Positions 36,534 to 48,060 of a DNA stretch of 64,000 bases are shown piece after piece. A program made the position numbers and the translations under genes. The notes beneath the pieces are model-generated. The model made no database searches, was not told the origin of the DNA, and saw only the letters and a program-made list of their open reading frames with translations. The stretch covers positions 35,001-99,000 of the forward strand of contig PUQB01000094.1 of the NCBI GenBank assembly GCA_003024785.1. The letters are read 5' to 3'. Each line of letters begins with the position of its first letter. The stretch's first letter is position 1. The DNA is from Selaginella tamariscina. Its lineage: Eukaryota; Streptophyta; Lycopodiopsida; Selaginellales; Selaginellaceae.

Positions 36534-37277
36534 GTCAGTTTGTGGATGATACTCTGAAGACAACTTACATTTAATGTTCAAAAGTTGTAGCAGTTGCTTG
36601 CCAAAACTTGACAACAAATTGAGGTCCACGATTAATGACAATATTGTCTAATAGACCATGCAATTGGAAAACCTTCTTAAACACCTGTTTATTGTCTCCT
36701 CACTTGTGATGGACTTTGTGCACAAAAGAAAATGGAATTGATCCACCACAATTAAATCCGTATTAAACCCCTTAGATCAAGGAAGGTCAGTGATGAAATC
36801 CATGAAGATTGACTTCTAAGAACCAATTAGAATTAGTAATGATTGAAGCAACCTATATAGATGATGGTGAGGGGCCTTGGACCAACAACAAACATCATAA
36901 GTGCAAATAAAGTTTGCTGCATACCTTCAAAGTTGGGGCCACCAGTAATTCTAAGTAACCAACTCGAACATCTTGTGGGTGTTAAAATGTCTAATAATAA
37001 GACTATCATGACAATCCTATAACACTCAAAGAAAATATGGTTCATATAGAACGTAAACAAGATTGTTGTAGAGTAGCAACTCATCCTAGAGCTTGAATTA
37101 ACAAAAGGTTGTATTGGGAACCAAAACTCAAGGCTCTTTGACAGAGTCAATGACATAGTAAATACCAAATGTCACAACCTTTCCTTCTAACAAGGCAAAG
37201 GGCCAATGTGTGTTTATGAAAGGGCCCCTAGTCATGATGCTTGGGTCTTTCCCACATATTCTACAATCTTTACTTAG
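36534..37277 (-). pseudogene. C2 integrase segment
   Basis: Aligns with 17640-18280 of C1 (GTTTGTGGATGATACTCTG onward) and corresponds to the integrase core and the region before it. There are no open frames longer than about 110 codons and the catalytic residues cannot be confirmed. It ends at the CTTAG target site of B1. Confidence 0.65.
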
Positions 37278-37817
37278 TGTCACAACCCGATACAGGATAC
37301 AGGATTCCGGATACAGGATACAGGATGCAGGATTTCGGATACAGGATACGGGTTACAGGATATGCCTGCAGGATATTCCTATAGGATATTCCTATAGGAT
37401 ATGCCTATAGGATACTACAGGATATGCCTAGAGGATAAGGGACACTATTCTTAGCTCATGACTAGATTAGACTCATGACTAGATTAGACTCATGACCAGA
37501 TTAGCTTGGAGTTGTGAGCATAAAAGCTCCGACCTAATTGTTGTACAATCAGTTACTATCAACACCAGTCATTCTACGATTATTCTTTTCTTGTTCTTGT
37601 CTTGTTCTTGTCTTACTCTTTGCCTCCTGCTCCTGTCTTGCTCTGGATCCTATCTTGTTCTGGATCCTGTCCTGCCTTCCTGTCTTGCTCCCGGATCCTA
37701 TCCTTCCTGTCTGCTCCTGGATCCTGTCCTGCGCCTGTCTTGCTCTGTCCTGTTCCTGAGTCAAGCCTTCCTGTTCTGGAATCCTGCTTCTTCTGGTTCC
37801 TGGATCGTGGCTTGACA
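37278..37817 (+). repeat. 5' LTR of B1
   Basis: 540 bp, TGTCACAACCC to GCTTGACA. The U3 part (37278-37440) is an array of GGATACAGGAT, GGATATTCC and TATAGGATAT units. A conserved CATAAAAGCT box lies at 37519-37528. The R/U5 part (37590-37780) is a degenerate array of CTTGCTCCTGGATCCTGTCC units. Matching LTRs occur at 45807, 54311, 59766 and 60354. Confidence 0.9.
37519..37562 (+). promoter_or_regulatory. TATA-like box and inferred self-primer in B1 LTR
   Basis: CATAAAAG at 37519-37526 is followed 24 bp later by AGTTACTATCAA (37551-37562). That is the exact reverse complement of TTGATAGTAACT at 37820-37831, immediately after the LTR. If transcription starts about 30 bp below the box, the RNA 5' end can fold back onto the primer site, as in Tf1/sushi elements. 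The box and complement are seen; the start site is inferred. Confidence 0.65.
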
Positions 37818-37913
37818 GTTTGATAGTAACTCCTTCATAGCTTCTGTTTCCTAGTTACTTTTTTTTCCTTGTTTTCTTCCTTCGTTTTCCTCTTTTTTTT
37901 CTTTTCATAGATC

Positions 37914-38886
37914 ATGGCGATTTTGAGCACTTTCAACGCGAGCACCAAATGTTGCTTCATGAGCTGGCCACTTTGCGCCAAGTGGTCAGATCTGCAAGGT
38001 TCCACCAATGCGGCACATGCAGCTGCTGATGCATCCTCCAAGGCTGCTGCGCAGCTCTCTCTCAAGCATCGGTGGTTTCCTCTCCATCGAACTTTTCTTC
38101 GGAGCCGAAGATCAGCATGCCAGAAAAGTTCAGTGGCAATCGCACCGATTTCCAAGGTTTCCTGAATCAGATCCGGCTCTTGATCCGCATGCAACCACGC
38201 CGCTACTCGACGGATGCACAAAAGGTTGGCCTTTTGGCATCCTTACTAAGTGGATCTCCACGAGCTTGGGTTGCTCCCTTGCTGGAGCGTGACGACCCAT
38301 TGATGGAAGACTTTGAAGGTTTCGTGGCTGCCTTTGAAGCCTGCTTTGGAGATCCTGATAAGTACCGTTCTGCATGCACAAAGTTACGGAGGCTCACACA
38401 AGGATCCAGACCAGCTTCCGTTTATGCATCCGAATTCAGCAATTGTGCACGAACATTCCATGGGACGAGACTGCATTGATCGAACACTTCCGTTTTGGGC
38501 TGAGGGATGATGTGAAGGACCTTCTCCTTACATTACCGGATGCTCAAACGTTAGCGGAGATCATGCAACAGGCCGTTCGCTGCGACAACCGTTTGTTCGA
38601 GCGCCGTCAGGAAAAATTCCGTCAGCAGTTCCTGCCAACCAATCCTGTAGCCGTAGCACATGTTCCTACGACACCTTCTGGAGCAGTTCCTATGGAGGTT
38701 AACAAATCCAAGCGTGGCCCACTTTCAACTGCTGAGAAGCAACGTCGTCGGGGTGAGAACCTATGCTTGTATTGTGGTGCAGCAGGACACAAGGTGGCGG
38801 AATGTCCTAATAAAGCCAGAAAGTTCAAGACGCGTGAAGCCGAAGCTGAAGTTCAGTCGGAAAACTTCAATGTCCACTTCGTCTAG
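37914..38886 (+). pseudogene. B1 gag: capsid and CCHC zinc knuckle
   Basis: Gag coats and packages the element RNA. The start is assigned by comparison with B3 (ATGGCCGATTTTGAGCAC at 54901); here one base is missing just after the ATG, so the frame shifts at once. The capsid core includes KFSGNRTDFQGFLNQIR and LLSGSPRAWVAPLLE (38117-38290). A further frame change lies near 38370. The zinc knuckle CLYCGAAGHKVAECPNK (C-x2-C-x4-H-x4-C) is at 38763-38813, and the frame ends TAG at 38884-38886. Pol continues in the -1 frame, overlapping this end. Confidence 0.8.
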
Positions 38887-41800
38887 GAGCCGCGAAGTTG
38901 GACGTAGGTGCAGGCTCCATTGGTGCTGCTCATACCATTCCATCACTCAAGTTTCCTGTACACATTCGCCTCAATAATCGAGAGCTCAAGGAGTTTGCCC
39001 TGTTAGACACTGGTGCAAATGCATGTTTCATGGATGACACTTTTGCAGCTCAGCATGGCATTCCGGTGGTGAAGTTGAAGCGTGCAGTTCCTGTAGAGGT
39101 GGCCGATGGTCGTTTGATTGCTTCTGGCGCAGTTACCCACGCTACCACACCTCTCTCTTGCAGTCATGGTGCATTCAACTGTTCGATTTCCTTCAACTTG
39201 ATCAAGACTCGGTCGACTCCCATCATTTTTGGCATGCCATGGTTCGTTGTTGCAAATCCGCAGATCGACTGGAGGTCTAGGACGCTCACGTTTTCCTCTC
39301 CAGCAGCCAGGATCAATCCTGTACCTTCCTGCGTGCAGGATACATCCTTGGTGTCTGAGGCAGTACAAGCTACAGGATTGACCGTGCCTGTTCCTGTACC
39401 AGTGTTGAAGACTCCTCGACAGGATTCACCTCATGTCAGTTCCTCAGCACATCCGCAGGCTCTCTCCACTCCTGTAAGTTTGCGGATTCCTGTACAGGGT
39501 TCTTCCAATCCTGTATCAGTGTCGAAGGTTCCTCCTCAACAGGATCCACCTCCTGTTGGTTCGTCAGCACACTCACAGGCTCTCCTCACTCCTGTGCATC
39601 CACGGACTTCTGTACAGGATTCTTCCAATCCTGTACACTGTCAACATCCACACAGGTTTCTCCCAATCCTGCCTCCTTTTGTTACTCTTTCTGTTCCACC
39701 CCCCAAGATCCTTCCTCTTTTTCAGTCACAGCTCCCTCCTTCTCCTCTCCGAGTTCTTACCACTACCATGCATGAACTTGCCACTGATCCTGCTCCTTTC
39801 CACCTTTTTGCCTTTCAAGTAACTCCTACGTCCTCTTCTACCTTTCCTGTGTCTGACTCTCCTGTTTTTCAATCTCCTTCTACTCCTTTCCTTCTCCTCC
39901 TTCTTCCCTACCATCCAAGTATCACGACTTTAAGGACGTTTTTGACAAGCACAAGGCTACAGTTCTTCCTGTTCACAGGTCCTACGACTGTCCTATTGAT
40001 CTTGCAGAAGGAAAGACTCCACCGTTCGGACCGATTTACGCATTGTCACCCACAGAGTTGGAGGTTCTTCGTCAGTACATCGAGGACAACTTGGCATCCG
40101 GCTTCATTCGTCACTCAAAGTCCCCTGCAGGAGCGCCTATCTTCTTTGTCAAGAAGAAGGATGGGAGCTTACGTTTGGTTGTGGACTACAGGGGTTTGAA
40201 TCAAGTCACCATTCGGAATCGGTACCCGTTGCCATTGATCCCGGAACTTCTCGATCGGCTGCGAGGAGCAAAGGTGTTCACGAAGATCGACTTACGAGGG
40301 GCCTACAACCTTGTACGGATTCGTCCAGGCGATGAGTGGAAGACTGCCTTTCGTACAAGGTATGGACACTTCGAGTACACGGTGATGCCTTTCGGCCTTA
40401 CCAATGCCCCAGCCGTGTTCCAACACATGGTGAACGACATCTTTCGTGACTTCTTGGACCAGTTTGTGGTGATCTACCTCGACGACATTTTGATTTTCTC
40501 CAAGGACCAGGCGGCACATGACAAGCATGTACGATTGGTTCTACAGCGGCTTCGAGCATGGCTGTATGCGAAGTTGGAGAAGTGTTTTTTCGATAGGGAT
40601 TCTGTGGAGTTCTTGGGCTACATCGTCTCTCCTGCTGGCGTTTCCATGGACATGCACAAGGTGAAGACCATCGTGGAGTGGGAGAGGCCCAAGTCTGTAC
40701 GAGATGTACAATGTTTCCTTGGCTTTGCAAACTTCTACAGGCGGTTCATACAGGACTTCTCCAAGCGTGTACTTCCACTCACGGAACTCACCAAGCGCAC
40801 AGAGGTTTTTCTTGGTCCGACAAGGCGGAACATGCATTCACAACACTCAAGGACACCTTCACGACAGCTCCGATTTTAGCACATCCTGATCCTTCTCGTC
40901 CTTTCTTCGTTGAAGCAGATGCCTCGGATTTTGCAGTAGGATCCGTCCTATCACAAGTTGGAGAAGACAAGTTGCTTCATCCTGTAGCTTTTCACTCTCG
41001 TAAGTTCCTTTCGGCGGAGATCAATTACGAGATTCATGACAAGGAACTCAAGGCCATTGTGGATTCGTTCGAGGAGTGGCGGCATTTCCTGGAAGGTGCT
41101 GTGCATCCTGTACAAGTTCTTACGGATCACAAGAACCTGGAGTATTTTCAAACGGCTCGAGTTCTCAGTCGACGACAGGCTAGGTGGGCGGAGTTCCTAT
41201 CACGTTTTGATTTCGTCATTGTCTACAGGCCCGGTTTTCGGAATGGCAAGGCGGACGCATTGTCTAGGCGCTCTTACCTTGCAGGTCCCAGGCGATCCTG
41301 CATATGACTGTCAAAGACAAGTGCTGTTGGGTCCTGATCGATTCCGGCTTGCGGCACTACAGGTTCATCAGGCTCCAGCAGATTCAACACTTCTACAGGA
41401 CATCCGTTCGCAGTTGGCTACAGACGACTTGGCAAGGAATGTGTTCTCACACATTAGTCCTGACATTGCAAGCTCCTCTTCCTCCAGTTCCCGTTCAGAC
41501 TACACGCTGTTTGCCATACAGGACGGACTCCTGTACCGGGAAGGTCTCCTGTACGTTCCTGTTGGTGTTTGCAGGACTCGTGTGGTACAGGATTGTCATG
41601 ATACCCCGGCTACAGGACATTTTGTGTGGCCAAGATAGTTGAGTTGGTGACTCGCAACTATTGGTGGCCTGGGTTGCGAGGTTTTGTGGAAAGGTTTGTA
41701 CGGAGTTGTGACACCTGCAACAGGTCGAAGATGCCTCGTCATGCACCTCTGGTCTTCTTCGTCCTCTTCCTGTTCCTTCTGCTCCTTGGAGATCCATTTC

Positions 41801-42865
41801 TATGGATTTCCTCACAGATCTTCCTCCTTCTCGCGGATTTGATGCAGTTCTTGTGGTGGTTGACCGTTTCACCAAACAGGCTCATTTCCTACCATGTAAC
41901 AAGACTGCTACAGGCCAGACAACTGCTGAGTTGGTGATCCGCGAAGTGTTCCGACACCATGGTCTTCCTGAGAGCATTGTTTCTGATCGAGGTCCACAAT
42001 TCATGTCCAAGTTTTGGCGAGAGCTTCTCCGGAGTTACAGGTTAAAGCGGATCTTTCTTCAGGATATCACCCGAAACTGATGGGCAGTCAGAACGCACAA
42101 TTCAGACCTTGGAGCAATATCTTCGCTGCTTCATCAGTTACCAACAGGATAATTGGTTGGACCTTCTTCCTATGGCGGAGTTTGCCTACAACAACTCCAT
42201 TCACGCATCTACAGGCCAGACACCTTTCTTTGCTCTTACAGGCCACCATCCACGTTTTGACTTTGCTCCTCCTGCTTCTCCTTCTTCCGCTCCTGCAGTA
42301 CAGGATCGTCTCCAGCATCTTCGTCAGGTACAGGATGATCTCCGGGTTCATCTTCAGCAGGCACAGGAAGTACAAGCATCATGCTGATGCTCCGTCACCG
42401 GCACCTGCATACAAGATTGGTGATCTCGTGTGGCTTCTTCGTCGACACATTCGCACCAACAGGCCTTCTTCTAAGTTGGATTTTCAACGATTGGGCCCTT
42501 ACAGGATTGTGGCGGAGGTTAATCCTGTAGCTTTCCGACTCGAGTTACCATCTACGGTGAAACTTCATCCTGTGTTTCACACCTCTTTGTTGGAGCCGTA
42601 TCATCCTTCTTCTCTTCCTGGTCGTGCTTCTTCTCCTCCCCTCCTGTGGTCATTGCTGGTGAACCTGAGTACGAAGTTGCAGCCATCCTTGATTCTCGTC
42701 TTCATGCCGCCAACTTCAATACTTGGTGGATTGGAAAGGTTATTTGCCTACCGATCGCACTTGGGAACCTGCATCCAACTTACTCCATGCTTCTTCCAAA
42801 GTTGCTGCCTTCCATCGGCATTATCCTGCTAAACCAGGTCTAAGACTCGTGGAACTCGTCCTTAG
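38887..42865 (+). pseudogene. B1 pol: protease, RT, RNase H, integrase, chromodomain
   Basis: Protease active site LLDTGANACFM near 39000. A Pro/Ser/Val-rich linker follows (39380-39900). RT contains [30 protein letters not shown] and the catalytic YLDD (about 40120-40790). RNase H has [15 protein letters not shown] and [10 protein letters not shown]. Integrase starts with the HHCC segment ending CDTCNRSKMP (about 41640-41740); the core has MDFLTDLPPSRGFDAVLVVV and [15 protein letters not shown] (41800-42030). GPY/F-type and chromodomain segments end pol (42480-42850). Frame changes near 39940, 40800, 41290, 41640, 42050 and 42650 are single-base indels, most of them intact in B3. Pol makes and inserts the DNA copy; a chromodomain usually steers insertion to modified histones. 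Confidence 0.85.
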
Positions 42866-42876
42866 GGAGGAGGTGC

Positions 42877-43008
42877 TGTCACAACCCGATACAGGATACA
42901 GGATTCGGATACAGGATACAGGATGCAGGATTTCGGATACAGGATACGGTTACAGGATATGCCTGCAGGATATTCCTATAGGATATACCTATAGGATATG
43001 CTATATAG
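42877..43008 (+). repeat. proximal part of B1 3' LTR
   Basis: Starts TGTCACAACCCGATACAGG directly after GGAGGAGGTGC, a likely polypurine tract, and matches the first ~132 bp of 37278-37817. It then breaks off within the CTATAGGATATG units. Confidence 0.85.
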
Positions 43009-43723
43009 GATCAAATATACTTCCAATCAACATGAGTTTTGAGGTGTTGGTAGTTTTGTTGGGCCAAGTTTTTAGTACGGTTCAACTTTGTCATTACTTA
43101 TCAACTAGGTTCATAGGGTAAAGTAGGTGATCTATCTCAACGGTCCTATTTAGCTCTTTCCCTTGATGACTGGCATTTGACCAATAATGACAGGTTTTTC
43201 TGGGATCAAATTGACTAAAGTTGATGGTTACTAAAGTGTTACAAACTCCAATTGATTCTAACACTTTTGACATGGTTTTGCGACACTATCTGTCATAGTT
43301 CTAACATATGGGTTGACCAACTAAGTGTCAAGCCACGATCCAGGAACTAGGAAGAGAGCAGGATTTCAAGAACAGGAAGGCTTGACTCAGGAACAGGACT
43401 AAGAGCAAGACCAGGCGCAGGACAGGATCTAGGAGCTAGACAGGAACAGGATAGGATCCAGGAGCAAGACAGGAAGGCGCAGGACCGGATTTAGGAACAA
43501 GATAGGATCCGGGAGCAAGACAGGAGCAGGGGCAAAGAGTAAAATAAGAACAAAATAAGAACAAGGAACAAGAATAATCGTAGAATGACTGATGTTGATA
43601 ATAACTGATTGTACAACAATTAGGTCGGAGCTTTTATGTTCACAACTCCAAGCTAATCTGGTCATGAGTCTAATCTAGTCATGAGCTAAGAATAGTGTCC
43701 CTTACCTCTAGCATATCCTGTAG
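43009..43723 (-). repeat. inverted segment: C2 flank plus distal part of B1 3' LTR
   Basis: 43009-43327, read on the minus strand, is C2 sequence that should lie just downstream of B1; it aligns with C1 at about 18300-18560 (ACCATCAACTTTAG, ATTATTGGTCAAATG). 43328-43723 is the remaining ~400 bp of the LTR, also reversed. Reverting the segment gives one complete LTR followed by CTTAG, the B1 target duplication. Confidence 0.85.
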
Positions 43724-45806
43724 CATTGGTCATTGTAGACCATTACCTAGTGTGGTGAACCCTCTAAGAAGTGCCTCCATTCTTCAAATGAATCCACAAT
43801 AGCTAAAAGTTCCTTTTCATGTATATCATAATTGATCTCCAATGCAAGAAACTTCCAAGAGTAAAATGTTATCGAGTGAAGTTAATCATCTTCACCAACT
43901 TGGGACAGGATGTTACCAAGTGCAAAGTCTAATGCATTAGCCTCGATGACAAAAGGTTTGTCAAAATTTGGGTGAGCCAATATCGAAGCAAAGGTAAAGT
44001 CTTAGTTCAAGGCATTGAAGGCAGCCTCCACCTTGGTGTCCACACAAACGGTTTATCCTTTTGTGTAAGTTTGGTGAGTGATAGCATGATTTTGGGTCGT
44101 CCTTGATGAAGTTGTGGTAGAAGTTGGCAAATCCGAGAAAATATTGAACATCCCTTATAGATTGTGGGACCTACCAATCCAACACAGTTTCGCCTTGGTA
44201 GAATCCATTGAAACTCCTTGCAAGATAGCGTACTTTAGGAACTCCATATGGTCTTGTTCAAAACTACACTTTTCATGCTTGGCTAAAGGCCATGGTCCCG
44301 TAATTTTTGCAGTACATGTTGAATATACTCCTTGTGCTTCTCTAGTGTCTTGGAATATATCAAAATGTTATTAATGCCATTTGTTGAAGACAATTGGTGC
44401 AATGACACTTGAAATGTATGTACGTGTGCGAAATGTAATCTCTTACTTGTCTCTTGAGTGGATCCTAACTAAGTTATATACACCTTGGAGGTCAACTTGA
44501 TGAAGTTGACAAGACGCTCCAACAAGCTTGATAGTAGTGGTATAGGGTATTGATTTTATATTGTTACTTGTTTGAGCCCACGATAATCCACTATCAAACG
44601 CAATGAGCTATCCTTCTTTTTAATAAAGAAAATGGGTACACTGGTTGGAGACATTGAGTGTCAAATGAATTCAATAGAAAAGTTCTCTTTAATGTATGTT
44701 GCAAAACCTTAAGCTTCGTTGGAGAAAGCCTGTAAATCGGTCCCCAAGGGGTGAGCACCTTCTGCCAAGTTAATAGGACAATCATATAGCCAGTGTACCA
44801 GAAGCTTACTAGCCTTGACTTTGTCAAAGACATTAACAAACTCATTATACTTAGTTAGTAACTGGACTAAAGACTTACTCGAGCTGGATTTGGGTGCTAG
44901 TGTGATGGGCATAGCAAAAATTGATAAAGGATCATTTACCCTCTTGAATGAATTCATCTAATGAGATCATGCACACTCACAATGATTCTAAAGCTGGGTC
45001 TAGAGAGTTGAAACCTCTACCTTCTTCATCAAGTTTAAAACAGCTTCCGCTAATTGATGATTAGTTGTGCATTTTAAACCATGATGTACCAAGGATAACT
45101 AGATACTTAGGACTGCTAATCATGTTGAAAAAGATCTTGCAAGAAGTATCTCTCAAGGTCACCTATATGGGCTCAGGACTCCTTAACGACAGCCCAAGTC
45201 AGGAATCCACGACCGAAACATGAACTTGGTACGAGAGCTTCTTCAGGGAAATGAAGTGCCAACGCACAATGAAACAAGAATTAGCTCCAGCATTTAACAA
45301 AGTCAATGCTACAACCTTGCGACCCCTTGCCATGCAAAGCTCAGCTTATGTTGCGAAGGACTTACCAACTTAAGATGATGGGATAAAGCCAATTGTTTGT
45401 AGGGACTTTTTATGCTTGGGATTGTCCAACCAAATAGCTCTTATTTTGGGTAGACTTACTCATTTAACTCTTCATCCAACTTATTAAGAACTTTAAACTA
45501 TTGCTTCGACTCAAGGGCTTGGAACTTTCAAAGTGAATGTGGTTGATCATGATGGGTTGAGAACTTGTAGGGCAAACATGGTTGACTGTGTGCCTCATCT
45601 TGTTTGGGCAGTTAATTGCAATATAATTAGGACCACCATAGTAAGACATAAACCGTTGACCCTACGACGTTGCTTTTTCATTTGAGGTCAAGGGATCTTA
45701 GTGTCAAGCTTGTGTGACCTTGCACTCCATGGGATTGATCCTGAGTTAGGATTGGAGCATGGCCATGGTTTATCATTGATGCTGCTAGGGGTTAAGCCAC
45801 TAATGC
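43724..45806 (-). pseudogene. C2 RNase H, RT, protease and gag CCHC remnants
   Basis: The minus-strand order is correct. RNase H lies near 43750-44060, the RT palm and thumb near 44120-44500, RT fingers with GPIYRLSPTKLKVLQ near 44760, and protease-linker sequence near 45000-45400. At 45649-45600 a gag knuckle remains as YYGGPNYIAINCPNK, with its first cysteines lost. All frames are broken. It ends at the AATGC target site of B2. Confidence 0.65.
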
Positions 45807-46403
45807 TGTCAAGCCACGATCCAAGAACCAGGAAGAGAGCAGGATCCCAAGAACAAGAAGGCTTGACTCAGGAACAGGACGAGAGTAGACAGGAACTCAG
45901 AAACTCAGGAGCAAGACAGGAACAAGATAGGATCCGGGAGCAAGACAGGAAGGCGCAGATAGGATCTAAGAACAAGACAGAAACAGGACAGGATCTGGGA
46001 ACAAGACAGGAGCAGGACAAGATCCAGGAGCAGGACAGGAACAGGAGCGAGACAAGAGTAGGACAGGAAACAAGAATAAGACAAGACGAGATTGATCGTA
46101 GTAAGACTAGTGTTGATAGTAATTGATTGTACAACAATTAGGTCAGAGCTTTATGCTCAAACTCCAAGAGCTAATCTAGGCATGAGTGCAAAGTGGTTGA
46201 ATGCATGCAAATGACTGTATGCATGCAGAGGCTAAGATGAGTCCACATGTCCCTTATCTTCTAGGCATATCCTGTGGCATATCCTGTAGGAATATCCTGC
46301 AATCGTATCCTGTATCCAGAATCCTAGTAGGAATATCCTATAGGAAAGTCCTGCAACCCGTATCCTATATCCGGAATCCTGTATCCTGTATCAGGTCGTG
46401 ATA
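45807..46403 (-). repeat. 3' LTR of B2
   Basis: Reads TGTCAAGCCACGATCC on the plus strand and ends GGTCGTGATA at 46403, next to GCACCTCCTCC (polypurine tract on the minus strand). The self-primer site has decayed to CAATTACTATCAA (minus strand, about 46100-46112). Confidence 0.85.
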
Positions 46404-48060
46404 GCACCTCCTCCTTAAAAACGAGTTCCACGAGTCTTGGGTCCTGGTTTAACAGGATAATGCCGATGGAAGGCAGCAATTTAGAAGAAGCATGGAGTAA
46501 GTTGATGCAGGTTCCCAAGTGCAATCAATAGGCAAATAACCTTTCCAATCCACCAAGTATTGGAATTAGCGGCGATGAAGACGAGAATCAAGGATGACTG
46601 CAATTTTGTATTCAGGTTCAGTGTCAATGACCACAGGAGGGGGAGGAGAAGAAGCACGACCGGGAAGAGAAGAAGGATGATATGGCTTCAACAAGGAGGT
46701 GTGAAACATAGGATGAAGTTTCACCGTAGATGGTAACTTGAGTCAGAAAGCTATAGGATTGACTCCGCCACAATCCTGTGGGCCCAATCGTTGAAAATCC
46801 AACTTAGAAGAAGGCCTATTGGTGCGAATATGTCGACGAAGAAGCCACACGAGATCACCAATCTTGTATGCAGGTGTCGGCTGACGGTGAGCATCAGCAT
46901 GATGCTTGTATCTCGTTCATGTGCTGCTGAAGTGAACCCAGAGATCTTCCTGTACCTGACGAAGATGCTAGAGACGATCCTGTACTGTAGGAGCGGAAGA
47001 AGGAGAAGCGGGAGGAGCAAAGTCAAAACGTGGATGTGGTGGCCTGTAAAGAGCAAAAAAAGGTGTCTGTTCTGTAGATGCATGAACGGAGTTGTTGTAG
47101 GCAAACTTCCGCCATTGGAAGAAGGTCCAACTAGTTGTCCTACTGGTAACTGATGAAGCAAAACATACTATTCCAAGGTCTGAATTGTGCATTTAGACTG
47201 CCCATCAGTTTGCGGATGATATCCTGAAGAAAGATCCGCTTTAACCTGTAGACTCTGAAGAAGCTCTCGCCAAATTGGATATGAATTGTGGACCTCGATC
47301 AGAAACAATGCTCTCAGGAAGACCATGATGTTGGAACACTTCAGGATCACCAACTCAGCAGTTGTCTGACCTGTAGCTGTCTTGTTTGCAGGGTAGGAAA
47401 TGAGCCTGCTTAATGAAACGGTCAACTACCATAAGAACTGCATCAAATCATGAGAAGGAGGAAGATCTGTGAGGAAATCCATAGAAATGAATCTCCAAGG
47501 AGCAGAAGGAACAGGAAGAGGACAAAGAAGACCAAAGGGTGCATGATGAGGCATCTTCAACCTGTTACAAGTGTCACAGCTCCGTACAAAACCTTTCCAC
47601 AAAAACCTCGCAACCCAGGCCACCAATAGTTGCGAGTCACCAATTTCCACTGTCTTGGCCACACCAAAATGTCTTGTAGCTGGGGTATCATGACAATCCT
47701 GTACCACACGAGTCCTAAAAATACCAACAGGAACGTACAGGAGACCTTCCCGGTACAGGAGTCCATCTTGTATGGCGAACAAACTTGTAGTCTGGACGGG
47801 AACTGGAGGAAAGGAACTTGCAATGTCAGGATGAATGTGTGAGAACACATTCTTTGCCAAGTCGTCTGTAGCCAACTACGAACGGATGTCTTTTAAGGAG
47901 TGTTGAATTTGCTAGAGCCTGATAACCTGTAGTGCCGCAAGTCGGAAATGATCAGGACCCAAAACACTTGTCTTTGACAATCATATGCAGGATCGCCTAG
48001 GATCGATGCAAGGTAAGAGCGCCTAGGACAATGCGTCCGCCTTGCCATTTCGAAAATCAG
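46404..48060 (-). pseudogene. B2 pol 3' part: integrase and chromodomain
   Basis: Minus-strand frames carry the integrase N-terminal zinc segment (RSCDTCNRLKMPHHAP, about 47550), core pieces (FISMDFLTDLPPS near 47480) and the leader to the chromodomain. The chromodomain (46500-46640) is frameshifted. Sequence follows 41230-42860 of B1 with many indels. The CACTA insertion begins at 48061. Confidence 0.75.

Larger units (their letters stand above)
37278..43723 (+). mobile_element. element B1: chromodomain Ty3/gypsy, self-priming type, 3' LTR inverted
   Basis: 5' LTR 37278-37817, gag, pol, then the first ~132 bp of the 3' LTR (42877-43008). The remaining 3' LTR lies reversed at 43328-43723. 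The 5-bp duplication CTTAG is at 37273-37277 and, reversed, just left of 43328. Coding order is gag, protease, RT, RNase H, integrase, chromodomain. A few single-base indels interrupt otherwise long frames, so this is a fairly young copy. It inserted into C2. Confidence 0.9.

Noticed and set aside
37492-37823. Cys/Leu-rich ORFs in family B LTRs (also at 43429, 45701, 54517, 59977, 60446)
   Set aside because: They are translations of the CCTGTTCCT-type repeat arrays inside non-coding LTRs, present in several frames and both strands at once.
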